NCBI GenBank assembly: GCA_016630955.3
Contig: CM049989.1
Location: 62,001-126,000, forward strand
Length of the DNA stretch: 64,000 bases
Source of the DNA: Didymella arachidicola
Taxonomy: Eukaryota; Ascomycota; Dothideomycetes; Pleosporales; Didymellaceae
Direction: 5' to 3'
Under the pieces are notes generated by a model. It was not told the DNA's origin and ran no database searches. It saw only the letters and a list, made by a program, of their open reading frames with translations. Below, in pieces: positions 32,652-43,599 of the stretch (position 1 is its first letter; each line of letters opens with the position of its first letter). The translations under genes were made by a program, and so were the position numbers.

Positions 32652-35415
32652 CGCGACTTGCCAGCATTCTCAAGGCCGATGTGTGTTCATCTGCGGAGGA
32701 TATGCTTCGGTACAGTTGCATTGGCGAAAGAGCACAACGCCAAAGGCTGCTCTCAGTGCGACTTGAAGCCGGAACAGAGTGGACTCAGTACCAGAGATGT
32801 AGTTGGAGTGCATTTTTCGGCATGCCGAACAAGAAGGTTGGTCGAATCAGAGCAGAGTCCGCTGGCTTGCCGCGCAAGTTGCAGTGTGAATGATCTCTAT
32901 CGTCTCGACATCCCACTGCAGGCTTCGTAGCACCATGGAATGCATTAGCGTCAACGTAATAGCAAAAAGTGGATTTGACTAGTCGTAGACGATGTTAGCC
33001 TTATCAATGTCTTGACCGTGGTTACTGAGCGCTTTGGTGGACTGACTCATCTGTTCATGACCTTTACTTCGACAGCATGACGAAGTGGAAGTAGACAGGC
33101 TAGAGTGCTTTTTCACTGTAGTCGTGAATATAATTTCGCCTCCACAAAGCTGTAAGCCTGTGGAATGATCCCCGTGGGGTGAGAAGCTTCTGATCCTGGT
33201 TCCTTGCTGTCGTGAGTCCATAATGGCCTCCAGCGCCTTAGCCGGTAGCTTGACTGTAGGTCGGTACCCGTTGGGACGGCCCGCATGCTGCTCATCGATG
33301 TCAAAATATCGGTGCAACACTGCCAAGAAACCCTGTGATCTTGACCATGTTGTGGAACCGATCCAAGCGAGGCGAAAAGACTCGGCCCGTTGGCTTCGTT
33401 CTTATCGATGACCTGGAATGAAGACTTCCAGCTAGAGGACGGGTATCTGCATAATGTCGAGGTGAGGAACGCTGGCAAGGATCATTTCTTGATGTAGAAT
33501 ACTAGAGTAGATATGTCGTGTCTGGCCAGGATGCCTATTAGGGGCTGCAACCCGGAAGCGGTGCGTGAAAAAGGTCAGAACTCCAACACGAGCGATGTGT
33601 CTGCATTCTGCGAGTCTGATGGGTATCTTGGAGTTCTGAATGCCACCTGAGCGAGCGTGGATCTTATAATATGAGAAAAAGGACCGAAACGCGTCTACTG
33701 CAGCGATGTCCATCTGGTCGAGAATGACACAGGAAGGACCGAGCCCCAGAGCCCAGTGTACCTAGTGCTGTATCACTATGCAGGTTTTAACGATAGATCA
33801 CGGTCTGGGGACGAAGCAAAGGAGGTTGCTGCATGGCATGATCTGGTGATGCAGAGTGATCGGTGCGCGAATGCAGCAAGCTCCACTCCGGCTGAGCTGC
33901 TGGAAACAACGCGATGCGCCGGCATTGATGCTGACGGATCAATCATTGTTTCGAGACTCCTCGCAAACGACATGTCAGATGGTGAACACTGACAGTGTTG
34001 AACGTATGACGTCGAACAACGCGACCAGCCCATCAATTTGACGTCCTCGCTGTCCGGGCTCGGCTGATCCGGGCGTTGCACAACAAGATACCAGTTTTGG
34101 GCTGTGCGCAGCAATCCTACGACCCTAGATGCCATGTCATCTACTGTAGAAGGCCATTGACGAAGGATTATCGCCAGAGCACTCCGCATTCCAAGGCTAT
34201 CATGCGGGCTGCGTAATTAGGAATGTGCCGAGACGGTGCCTGTACCTGGACGGAGCGGCCATCGTAGACAGACTTCCAGATTCCTCTGTCAGCATCTTGT
34301 CTACACCATCCGTTAATCATCGACTGACCAGCATATGGGAGGCCTGATTTTGGCGCTTTCAAAAGGAGCAAATTCGTCTGTGCGCTTCTAACAATAAAGC
34401 AGTTAGTCTCATTATTGGGGCAAACTGATTGGATAAGGCAGCGTTAAGCACTCGCTTATGGGCATTTTGGGCGAAGTTTGATATATACTTGTTCGCGTGG
34501 GAAATCGACGCAGTTCAGTCGAAGATTAACGGATGCTGTAGTGTCTGCTGGTCCGACTTCTAATCGTGCTTAGAAGCAGCTGTTGTCCCGTAGACGTACG
34601 AACATGCCGTCAAAGGTGCCCCCCAGGGCGTCAAGCGTTCTTCAGCCGCAATTCACCGCTGCTGGACACGATCATCTCGAGTGAAAGCTCACTCCTCCCC
34701 TAACAAGACGGGTGCCCTGGACGTCTTACATGTAATGCACTCAATCGCAAAATCAGGGCTCAGCAGAAGCTCTGCCGAATTGCATTCAGGTCGCTGTCGC
34801 AGTATCAGTATTCCATTGAACAAGCCGATCTCGTTGTTTCTGTGTATGCTACTATGGACGGCATGAGGCGTACCCCAAGTTTGTGCACCTACTCAACGAT
34901 TTTCGATTAGGCGATTCCTGCGTTGGTACAACGAGATTGGGGATGCAGCCTCGAAGACTCAGGCAATGGCACCGTGTTGATGGTGATGTCCAGGTAGGCC
35001 TTAAGTCTCCAGCCTTTGAGTAGCTTCAACAATGCCAGTCAGTTTGGCATCTCGACCAGCCTTGGCATTTTTTCGCTAATGTGCTCGCCCTATCATCGCT
35101 TTATGACACATGAAGGAGTCGCCACATTTACGCTAGATCATCTTTGACACGTGTTTGACTGCCTGGTTTTGTCCTTGGTGTGGGTGTTCTGCCATCGAGC
35201 GAGGAGTATGGTGCCCTGGAATCACCCAGCCAGAGACATAATCATCATGCTGTCAATTTCAAAGAGCTCCAACCCAAAGATTATCCATGGAGGTGAATTG
35301 AATTCGCCCTGTGCTCATTTTAAAAACTTCTAGGAGGATGCCGAGATGGTGAGCTGAGTAGGCGGGATGCTATCCATACTGTCCTGCACTTGACAAAGAA
35401 CTCAAACGAATAACA
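32652..35415. other. gene remnants on the minus strand; no intact gene
   Basis: Minus-strand stretches read as coding in pieces: 33326-32979 (GRPNGYRPTVKLPAKALEAI), 33713-33432 (FFSYYKIHARSGGIQNSKIP), 34189-33776 (AIILRQWPSTVDDMASRVVG) and 34371-34168 (GWCRQDADRGIWKSVYDGRS). They lie in order but in different frames, and splice signals do not join them cleanly, which suggests one decayed gene next to the transposon island. I do not recognise the family. 34400-35415 shows nothing. Confidence 0.35.
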
Positions 35416-35493
35416 TAGATGTACACCGAGCGGCGCAGTACACCGAGCGGCGCACTTTTGCCAAGACCACACCAATATACCCTTCCTCTACTA

Positions 35494-37149
35494 ATGCCTC
35501 AACAACAACTACATTTTAACGCATTAAAAGAGCGTCAGATCCAGCTTGCGCTTCAAGCTCTCAAACAAGACGCAAAACTCTCAGTGCGACGCGCTGCAGC
35601 TATCTACAGCGCCTCTGAAACTACACTTCGCGCAAGACGCGCAGGACGACCTTCACGCGTTGATACTATGGCCAACTCACGGAACCTGACCAGTGCTGAG
35701 GAGCAGGTAATTGTTACGCGCATACTTGAGCTGGTCACACGAGGAGAGTCCCCCCGGCTTGAAGTTGTAGCTGATATGGCCAATTCTCTGCGAAAAGAGT
35801 GCGGTTTGGCCCCTGTTGGCCCAAGGTGGGCTAGCAGGTTTGTTTCGCGTTAAGAGGAGCTCAAAACAGTCTTTAATCGCAAGTAAAACTACAAGCGAGC
35901 CCTCTGCGAGGATCCTGAGGTGATCTAGGGCTGGTTCAGTCTGGTAGCCAATATCAAAGTCAAGTACGGTATCCTGGACGACGACACGTACAACTTCGAC
36001 GAGACAGGCTTCATAATGGGCCAGATATCCACTAGAGTCGTTGTCACAGATTTAGAGAAGCCAGGACGAGCAAAGCAGGTCCAGCCGGGCAACCGGGAGT
36101 GGGTAACGGTCATCAAGGGCGTTAATGCCACAGGATGGGCTATTCCAGCCTACATCATCTTCAAAGCCCGCCAACACCTGTCCAACTGGTACAAAGACGA
36201 CAACCTGCCCCAAGATTGGACTATTGCTATCTCTGAAAACGGCTGGACTACTAACGAGCTTGGTTTTAACTGGTTGAAGCACTTTAACAGGCATACAAAG
36301 ACGCGCACTGTTAGTACCTACCGTATGCTAATTATTAACGGTTATGGGAGCTATAACTCTGCAGAATTCCAACAGTACTGCAAGGATCAGAAGATTGTAA
36401 CCCTATGTATGCCTGCGCACTCGTCGCACCTCCTGCAGCCACTTGACGTGGGTTGTTTTGGCCCCCTAAAGAAGGCGTACGGGGATAAGGTCAATAAGCT
36501 CATGCGCAACCGGATCAACCACATTATAAAGCAGGAGTTCCTGCCATGCTTTAAAGCGGCTCAGAAGAAAGCTATAACCCTGAGCAACATCTAGGGAGGG
36601 TTCCGAGGCGCTGGACTGGTCCCTTTTGACCCAGAACGGGTCATATCAACCCTTGATGTGAAGCTGCGCACTCCATTACCACCACTCCCCACAAACAACG
36701 AGCCCTGGCAGTCGCAAACCCCAAGTAATACCCTAGAATTTGGGTCGCAATCGACGCTTGTGAAGAAGAGGATTCAGAGGCACGTAGACAGCTCACCAAC
36801 CTCTATGGTTGAAGCGTTTGAGAAGGTGTCAAAGGGGGCAGCAATTGTTGCGCACAAGCTGGTGTTGGCGCAACAAGAGATAGCTGAGCTTCGAGCAGCT
36901 AATGAAGCCGCCACGCGACGTAAATCGCACAAAAGAAAGCGTATTCAAGCTAAGGGAAGCCTTGCAGTTGAAGAAGGCCAGCGATTAACTGCTCTACAGG
37001 AGTTTGGCGCGCGTGGTGATGGTAAGAAGGCAAAGAAGCGGGTGCGCGCTGAAGGAGGTGAACCATCCCAACGACGCTGTGGACAGTGCGGAGAGGGTGG
37101 GCACAACGCGCGAACGTGTAAGAATACTGTAGAAGAGGTCTCTGAGTGA
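35494..37149 (+). pseudogene. pogo-like transposase (TE-C), RIP-type inactivation
   Basis: One frame holds the whole protein with no frameshift, but with in-frame stops after ASRFVSR, after VFNRK, after EDPEVI and after ITLSNI. Recognisable parts are the HTH (VRRAAAIYSASETTLRARRA), the first catalytic Asp (YNFDETGFIMG), the third Asp (LLQPLDVGCF) and a C-terminal CCHC zinc knuckle (CGQCGEGGHNARTC). The second catalytic block reads IINGYGSY where active relatives have IIDGHGSH. Asp is replaced by Asn and His by Tyr, both C:G to T:A changes, so the enzyme would be dead even without the stops. The damage fits light RIP. Homologous, more heavily mutated copies occur at 41500-43283, 51916-55596 and 56613-57372. 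Confidence 0.9.
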
Positions 37150-37252
37150 TGTTACAGCTTATTACACCTTGTGCAGCGCTAGTTTGTGGTGTTTTAGGCT
37201 ATAATAGGGTGAGTTTTGGTGTGGTCTTGGCAAAAGTGCGCCGCTCGGTGTA

Positions 37253-39352
37253 CCGAGTCCGTGCGCGTGACGCCCACCATCGCGTAACGCCCCGCTAAGC
37301 AAATCGCACCCCATCTTCAACACCCCATAGCTCAGTCAATATGGACTCAATTCAAGAAGCGGCTACAGAATTCGATTTGCGCAATCATAAAGAACAACTT
37401 TCATACACAAAGTTTGCTAAAGCAAAGGGAGTTGATCGGTCTACGTTAGCGCGGAGGCACAAAGGGGTTTCAACTTCTAGGGAGGTCAAAGCAGTTAACC
37501 AACGGAAACTCAACAACACTGAAGAACAAGAGCTTATTAAGCTTATTAATAAGCTTACTGAGGACGGATTCCCTCCTAACAGGCTTCAAATCCGAAATTA
37601 CGCGTCTAAAGTAGCTGGTAGCAGCGTCTCTGATAGCTGGGTTACTCGCTTCCTCCACCGTCACACAGCTGAACTGGTCACCAAATGGGCAACAGGGAAG
37701 GATCGCAATCGCCACCAAGCTGACTCAGGGGCTTCTTTTGAGGCCTACTTCACACTTCTACACAGCAAGATAGCTGAGTACAGCATTGAGCCTCAGCACA
37801 TGTACAATATGGATGAGAAGGGCTTCATGATCGGGGTACTTGAACGTGCAAAACGAGTGTTCTCCCGGCCACTGTGGGACAGCAAGCAAGTCAGAGGTAC
37901 TCTCCAAGACGGCTCACGGGAGTGGATCACGCTTATTGCTTGCATAAGTGCCTCAGGGGAAGCCCTGCCAGCAAGCCTCATATACCCAGCAGCCAATCAA
38001 GCTATATACTCAGGCTGGGTGGAGGATATCAAGCCAGGGGAACACTCAGTCTTTGTCAGCTCATCTAGTACAGGCTGGAGCAACAACGAGATAGCTCTTG
38101 CCTGGCTTGAACAGGTGTTCGATCGCGCTACTAAGGCCACAGCACGGAGAAAGTATCGTCTTTTGATACTTGACGGCCACGGGAGCCACGTTACCCCTGA
38201 CTTTATTGAGTACGCCAACCAACGCAAGATACTCGTGATGATCCTTCCCCCTCACTCAACACACAGGCTCCAGCCACTGGACGTTTGCCTGTTCTCACCT
38301 CTGGCACGAGCATACTCAAATGAGCTTACGCAGTTCCTCCAAAGCAGTCAGGGGACCTCTCCAGTCACTAAATCAAACTTCTTACACCTGTTCTGGGCGG
38401 CGTGGCAGAGCTCATTTCAGGAGTCAACAATCGTCAACTCCTTTGCAGCCACAGGGATATGGCCCCCTGACGCCTCTGCTGTACTCAAACAAGTCAACAA
38501 CACTTATACAGACAAAGAAGAACAATCAGGAGCTCTTAGACCAACAGACTGGAGGCGTATAAGGCAGGTACTTAAGGATCATGTGAAGGAACCTGACAGT
38601 GAGGCAGTGCGGGAGCTGACAGGGGCAATTCACTCTCTTACTGCCCAGGTTGAGCTGCTTACTGAGCAGAACAAAGGCCTGCAGGAGTCTCTTGCACACA
38701 GGAAGAAGCACAATAAGAAGAGTAAGCCCCTGAGTCTCCAACAGCGGAAGGAGTACCAAAGTCAACCTGTATTTTGGTCTCCTCGGAAGGTCAGAGAGGC
38801 ACACTATCGTCGGAAGATCAATGAGCAAGAACAGGAGGAGCAGCATCTTCAAAAGCTACGTCAGAAGCAAGAGCAAGTAGCAATTAAGCTTCAGAGAGCA
38901 AGAGAGGCTCAGGAGAAGCGTACAGAGCGTGAGAGAGCTAAGGAGGTGAGGGTGCAGGAGAAGGCTAAGAAGGCAGCTGAAGCGCAGCGTCAAAGGGACG
39001 CTCGTCAAGCTACTACTGCTATCCAATTATCCCAAAAGGGTAAGCGTAAAGCCTTAAAAGCTACCTCAGGTAGCAATAAGCGTCAGAAACAAGCTGGTGA
39101 TGCTGGTGGTGCGAAAGAAGCCCCTGAGGCACCCTCAGCTCCTCCACCAGTCACTACTCGCCGCGGACGCAACGTTAGGCTTCCAAGTAAATACAAGTAG
39201 CACAAGTAGTTCACATAGGTCTATTTACTACTCTACTACAATATTATACAATATTTGCTGTTGTTGGTGGCTCAGTAACCTTATTTTTCAACAAGTCGAT
39301 AGGATCTCAGCGGGGCGTTACGCGATGGTGGGCGTCACGCGCACGGACTCGG
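37253..39352 (+). mobile_element. pogo/Fot1-like DNA transposon TE-A, copy 2 (intact)
   Basis: 2100 bp, the same length as copy 1, with the same TIRs; no difference was noticed in the stretches compared. Clean TA duplication (37251-37252 and 39353-39354). It is inserted into the right TIR of TE-C, at the TA between its two motif copies. Confidence 0.95.
37341..39200 (+). CDS. pogo-like DDE transposase (TE-A copy 2)
   Basis: 619 residues, identical in protein sequence to the copy at 13384-15243: psq-type HTH at the N-terminus, catalytic D158, D278 and D314 with DD35D spacing, and a basic coiled-coil tail. The identity of two copies 24 kb apart, both free of RIP-type mutations, points to very recent transposition. 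The frame starts 88 bp inside the left TIR, as in copy 1, and ends about 150 bp before the right end. No intron is apparent. Confidence 0.93.
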   Translation: MDSIQEAATEFDLRNHKEQLSYTKFAKAKGVDRSTLARRHKGVSTSREVKAVNQRKLNNTEEQELIKLINKLTEDGFPPNRLQIRNYASKVAGSSVSDSWVTRFLHRHTAELVTKWATGKDRNRHQADSGASFEAYFTLLHSKIAEYSIEPQHMYNMDEKGFMIGVLERAKRVFSRPLWDSKQVRGTLQDGSREWITLIACISASGEALPASLIYPAANQAIYSGWVEDIKPGEHSVFVSSSSTGWSNNEIALAWLEQVFDRATKATARRKYRLLILDGHGSHVTPDFIEYANQRKILVMILPPHSTHRLQPLDVCLFSPLARAYSNELTQFLQSSQGTSPVTKSNFLHLFWAAWQSSFQESTIVNSFAATGIWPPDASAVLKQVNNTYTDKEEQSGALRPTDWRRIRQVLKDHVKEPDSEAVRELTGAIHSLTAQVELLTEQNKGLQESLAHRKKHNKKSKPLSLQQRKEYQSQPVFWSPRKVREAHYRRKINEQEQEEQHLQKLRQKQEQVAIKLQRAREAQEKRTERERAKEVRVQEKAKKAAEAQRQRDARQATTAIQLSQKGKRKALKATSGSNKRQKQAGDAGGAKEAPEAPSAPPPVTTRRGRNVRLPSKYK

Positions 39353-39385
39353 TACTGCGCCGCTCGGTGTACATCTACGTTACAT

Positions 39386-39620
39386 TATAAGTAAGCCCTT
39401 ATAAGAATTCTAGAGTTATATAGGGCTAGTTTAACCTAGTAGCTAATATTAAAGCTAAGTATAGAATCCTAGATAATAATATATATAACTTTAATAAGAC
39501 AGGCTTTATAATAGGCTAGATATCTATAGAAGTAGTTATTATAGCTTTAGAAAGATAAGAAAGACTAAAGGCTATCTAGCTAGGTAACTAGAAATAGGTA
39601 ATAGTTATATAGAGTATTAA
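39386..39620 (+). pseudogene. RIP-degraded transposase fragment
   Basis: AT-rich stretch aligning by eye to 35920-36120 of the TE-C transposase with C-to-T and G-to-A changes throughout (for example tataactttaataagacaggc against acaacttcgacgagacaggc). It is cut at its right end by insertion of TE-D copy 1, at the position homologous to the GGCGTTAATGCC site of TE-C. Confidence 0.75.
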
Positions 39621-39622
39621 TA

Positions 39623-41456
39623 ACGCCAACTACCACCGGATGGCGCACCCCACCGGAATGGCGCACCTTGCCAAGACCACACCTCTTTTGACCACCACCA
39701 ACGATGTCGCAACAAATTGATCTTGAATTACTTTCTCGTGAAGATAGAATTAAGCTTGCTATTAGAGCTATTAATTCTAATGCGAACCTAAGCCAGCGAC
39801 GCGCTGCTGCTGTCTACAACGTGCCTGAAAGTACTCTTCGAAGGCAACGCGCCAAACCAGCTTCTCAACGCGTTATCTACCCCAATTGCTCTCGGCTTAC
39901 AAAGCAAGAAGAGGAGGTGCTTGTTCAACATATAAGAAAGCTTGACGCGCGAGGATTTGCTCCTACGCTTACTTATGTGCGAGAGATGGCTGATCAACTG
40001 TTGGCTGCTCGCGATGGGGGCAAGGTTGGAGAAAACTGGACCTACAGGTTTATCCAGCGGAAACCTGAGGTTAGGTCTCAGGTTTCTAGACTGAGAGATT
40101 ACCGGAGAGTTCTGTGCAGCGATACAGCAATTATCAGTCCCTGGTTCGACCTTATACGCAACGTTAAAGCCAAGTACGGCATCCTGGACCAAGATACCTA
40201 CAACTTTGACGAGACTGGCTTCCAGATAGGCGTTGGAGGGTCAGTTAAGGTAGTGACTGCGTCTGAGAGACGTCGTGCACCACTCAGCCTTCAGCCTGGC
40301 GATCGTGAGTGGATAACTTTGATTGCTTGTATCAACGCGATGGGCTGGTCTGTCCCACCCTTCTTCATCCTCAAAGCAAAGCACCACGACAAGGCCTGGT
40401 ACGTTAACAACCCAAAAGATTGGAGGATTGGGGTTAGCAAGAATGGCTGGACTACTAATGAGCTTGGCCTTGCCTGGCTAAAGCACTTTATCCAGCACAC
40501 AGAGGCTGCTACTGTAGGTAGCCATCGGCTGCTGATTATCGATGGCCACGAGAGTCACAAGTCGCTCGAATTCCAGAATCTCTGCGAGGAAAGCAAGATT
40601 ATTGCCCTCTGTATGCCTCCGCACGCCTCTCACATCCTGCAGCCACTTGACGTTGGGTGCTTTGCCCCGCTGAAGCAGGCGTACAAGAAGGAGATCAAAA
40701 GCTTGGCAGACAGTTACATTACCCACGTGGACAAAAAGGCCTTCTTAGCAACGTTTCAACCAGTATACAACAAGGCAATCTCAAAGAGCAACATCTTATC
40801 AAGCTTTAGAGCAACTGGCTTGGTCCCACTTGACCCAGAGGCGGTGCTGTCAAGGCTTGAAGTTAAGCCTCGTACGCCAACACCGCCTCTGCCTGGGCCT
40901 ACCAACTGGCAACCTAAAACACCAACCAACGCGATTGAAATTGATAGCCAAACAACTCTTATTATTAAGAGGATAAGAGAACATAGGAGTTCCTCTCCTG
41001 ACTCAATTATTGAGATGGTCCTACAGGTTAAAAGGGGGTCTGCAAAGAGGGACTATTCGCACACGCTACTTGAGGCAAGGATAGCCCAGCTTGAACAGGC
41101 AAACAAGGCTGCTTCTGAGCGTAAGAGGCGTAAAAAGAAGCGGATTCAGGAAGGCGGGACTCTCTCGCAGGCAGAGGCAGAGGAAATACTAAAGGAGAAA
41201 GACGCTAAGGCTGAGACTAAGGGAGAAGGTGCGCAGGTAGGTAGCAGTAGTAAAGTTAAACGGTGCTGTACAACATGCGGCAGGATAGGGCATAATAAGC
41301 GCACTTGCCAGCAAGATGTAATAGAGATAGAGGATTAATTTAAGCTATTGTACGTTTAAATTTCTTGTTGTGGTGCTGAAATATTGAGGTGTAAAGATAA
41401 ATTTGCTACAGGGTGCGCCATTCCGGTGGGGTGCGCCATCCGGTGGTGGTTGGCGT
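39623..41456 (+). mobile_element. pogo-like transposon TE-D, copy 1 (intact)
   Basis: 1834 bp, flanked by TA at 39621-39622 and 41457-41458. The TIRs start ACGCCAAC and include CCACCGGAATGGCGCACC and its near-copy CCACCGGATGGCGCACC, so the motif is doubled at each end. The left inner part carries TTGCCAAGACCACACC. A copy of identical length lies at 52674-54507 in opposite orientation. Confidence 0.93.
39704..41338 (+). CDS. pogo-like DDE transposase (TE-D copy 1)
   Basis: 544 residues, intact. An HTH near residues 28-50 (SQRRAAAVYNVPESTLRRQR) is followed by a CENP-B-like segment (NWTYRFIQRKPEV). The catalytic core shows D169 (YNFDETGFQIG), D280 (LLIIDGHESH) and D316 (ILQPLDVGCF), DD35D spacing. 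A charged helical region precedes a C-terminal CCHC zinc knuckle, CTTCGRIGHNKRTC, close to the end. Such a knuckle is a nucleic-acid-binding element better known from retroelement Gag proteins, and it recurs in the TE-C and TE-E transposases. The protein is identical to that of TE-D copy 2, and no defect is visible. Confidence 0.93.
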   Translation: MSQQIDLELLSREDRIKLAIRAINSNANLSQRRAAAVYNVPESTLRRQRAKPASQRVIYPNCSRLTKQEEEVLVQHIRKLDARGFAPTLTYVREMADQLLAARDGGKVGENWTYRFIQRKPEVRSQVSRLRDYRRVLCSDTAIISPWFDLIRNVKAKYGILDQDTYNFDETGFQIGVGGSVKVVTASERRRAPLSLQPGDREWITLIACINAMGWSVPPFFILKAKHHDKAWYVNNPKDWRIGVSKNGWTTNELGLAWLKHFIQHTEAATVGSHRLLIIDGHESHKSLEFQNLCEESKIIALCMPPHASHILQPLDVGCFAPLKQAYKKEIKSLADSYITHVDKKAFLATFQPVYNKAISKSNILSSFRATGLVPLDPEAVLSRLEVKPRTPTPPLPGPTNWQPKTPTNAIEIDSQTTLIIKRIREHRSSSPDSIIEMVLQVKRGSAKRDYSHTLLEARIAQLEQANKAASERKRRKKKRIQEGGTLSQAEAEEILKEKDAKAETKGEGAQVGSSSKVKRCCTTCGRIGHNKRTCQQDVIEIED

Positions 41457-41499
41457 TATATACTCTTCTTAAGATCCTATACCTATAGCCTCTAATATA

Positions 41500-43283
41500 C
41501 TTTAAGGGTAAGTAGCCTAGTTCTACTAAGACTCTACTAAAACTCCCTCTATTATAGCCTAGAATACTATATTTTAGCCCTATATAGGATAAACAAGTTA
41601 TATTACCACTTAGAGTCCTCTTCTATAGTATTCTTATATATTTGCGCGTTATACCTACCCTTCCCGCACTATCTACAGCGTTATTAGGATAGTTTACCTC
41701 CTTTAGCGCGTACCTACTTCTTTACCTTCTTACTATTACTACGCGCCCTAAACTCCTACAGAGTAGTTAACTACTAGTCTTTTTTAACTATTAGGCTTCC
41801 CTTAGTATAAATATACTTTCTTTTATATAATTTACATCGCGTGGCGGCTTTATTAGCTGCTTAAAGCTTAGCTATCTCCTATTGTACTAAAACTAGCTTA
41901 TACGCAATAATTGCTGCTCCCTTTGCGTAGTGCTTAAGCGCGCTTAGCATAGAATTTAGGGAGCTGCCCTACTGCCTTATATACTTGTCTTGAATTAGAG
42001 TTAATTATAACTAAAGTTCTAGGGTATTACTTAGGGTTTGTAACTACTAGAGCTTATTATGTATAGGGAGTAGTAGTAATAGAGTGCGTAGCTTTATATT
42101 AAGAGTTAATATAACCTATTCTAGGTTAAAGGGGACTAGTCTAGCGCCTTAGAACCCTTTCTAGATATTACTAATAGTAACAGCTTTCTTATAAGCTACT
42201 TTAAAGTATAGTAGAAACTTCTACTTTATAATATAGTTAATCTAGCTACGTATAAGCTTATTAACCTTAACACTATACGCCTTCTTTAGAGGGCTAAAAC
42301 AACCTACGTTAAGTAGCTGCAGAAGGTGCAATAAGTGCGCAGGTATGCATAGGATTATAATATTATAATATTTGTAGTATTACGTAGATTCTATAGTGTT
42401 ATAGCTTCTATAAATATTAACAATAAGTAATTATTAGTAGCTGCTAATAGTACGCGCTTTTATATGCCTATTAAAGTACTTTAACTAGTTAAGACTAAGC
42501 TAGTTAGTAGTCTAGCTGTTTTTAGAGATAGTAATAGTCTACTCCTAAGGTAGGTTATTATTTTTATACTAGTTAGACTAGTATTAGTAGGCTTTAAAGA
42601 TAATATAGGGCGGAATAGCCTATCTAGTAGTATTAATACCCTTAATAACTATTACCTACTCCTAGTTACCTAGCTAGATCTACTTTACTTATTCTAGCTT
42701 CCCTATATTTATAATAACTTTCCTACTACTTATCTAGCCTATTATAAAGCCTATTTTATTAAAGTTATATATATTGTTATTAAGGATACTATACTTAGCT
42801 TTAATATTAGCTACAAGGCTAAACTAGTCCTATATAACCTTTAGGTCCTTATAGAGAGGGCTTGCCTATAGTTATACTTGCAATTAAAGACTATTTTAAG
42901 CTCCTCCTGTTGCAAGACAAACATACTAGCCTATTATAGGCTAATAGGGGACAGACTACGCTCTTTTTGCAGATAATTAGCTATATTAGTTACCGCCGCA
43001 AGCTAGGGGGACTCTTCTTACGCAGCTAGCTTAAGTATATGCGTAATAATTATATACTTCTTAATATTAGTTAGGTTCTGTAAGTTAGTTATAGTATTAG
43101 CGCGTAAAGGTTATCTAGCAAGTCGGCGGCGTAGAGTAGTTTAGGGCGCGTTATAGATGTCTGCAGCGCGTTATATTAAGAGTTTAGGGTCTTGTTAAAT
43201 AGCTTATAGCGTAAGCTATATCTAACATTTATTTAACGCGTCTAACTAGTGCTGTTGTAGTAGCATTAGGGTAAGGTCCGTCC
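41500..43283 (-). pseudogene. heavily RIP-degraded TE-C/TE-R type transposon
   Basis: AT-rich minus-strand copy. The stretch 42263-42345 aligns with the TE-C region encoding LLQPLDVGCFGPLKKAY, and 41620-41760 aligns with the zinc-knuckle end seen in the copy at 51916. Stops occur every few codons and nearly all differences are transitions. The transposase start codon complement (CAT) is near 43263. Just past it the homology ends abruptly, so the 5' TIR is missing. 41457-41500 is unassigned AT-rich DNA. Confidence 0.75.
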
Positions 43284-43599
43284 CTTAGGCTAGGAAAACC
43301 CTTCATACAGGAAAATAAGCGAGGTACTTCGAATTTGAGCGCAAATCACTCCGCACATACGCATTCGTTCGAGAAGATTAATGTGAAGTGTGTTGAGTGG
43401 CGTCTTTTTAGTAGATCTCGATGTTCTGCAGCGATAAATTACAATCACACGATCGGTATTACGCTTGCAATGGTGAGTGGCTTCGTTAGCAGCTTAACGC
43501 TTCGACTTCGATATAACAACACAATGAGAGCTACATCGCCTTGAGAGCAGTCTAAGATAATGACCGTGCCTTGCTCTTACGCGGGGACGGTATAGCAGC
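43284..43599. other. no supported gene
   Basis: Junction between the degraded transposon and a LINE fragment. A 69-codon frame (43335-43544) has no motif. Confidence 0.4.

Larger units (their letters stand above)
35424..39369 (+). mobile_element. pogo-like transposon TE-C, inactivated, interrupted by TE-A copy 2
   Basis: Flanked by TA at 35422-35423 and 39370-39371. The left 50-bp TIR carries CACCGAGCGGCGCA twice (35424 and 35440), then TTTTGCCAAGACCACACC. The right TIR is split: its inner part ends at 37250, its outer CTGCGCCGCTCGGTG lies at 39355-39369, and TE-A sits at the TA between the two motif copies. Without the insert the element is 1844 bp. The flanks TAGATG and CATCTA form a palindrome with the TA. 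Confidence 0.9.

Noticed and set aside
35419..35493. ATG at 35419 as the TE-C transposase start
   Set aside because: It lies partly outside the element, in the host flank, and translates the TIR. The ATG at 35494 fits the position used in the related elements.
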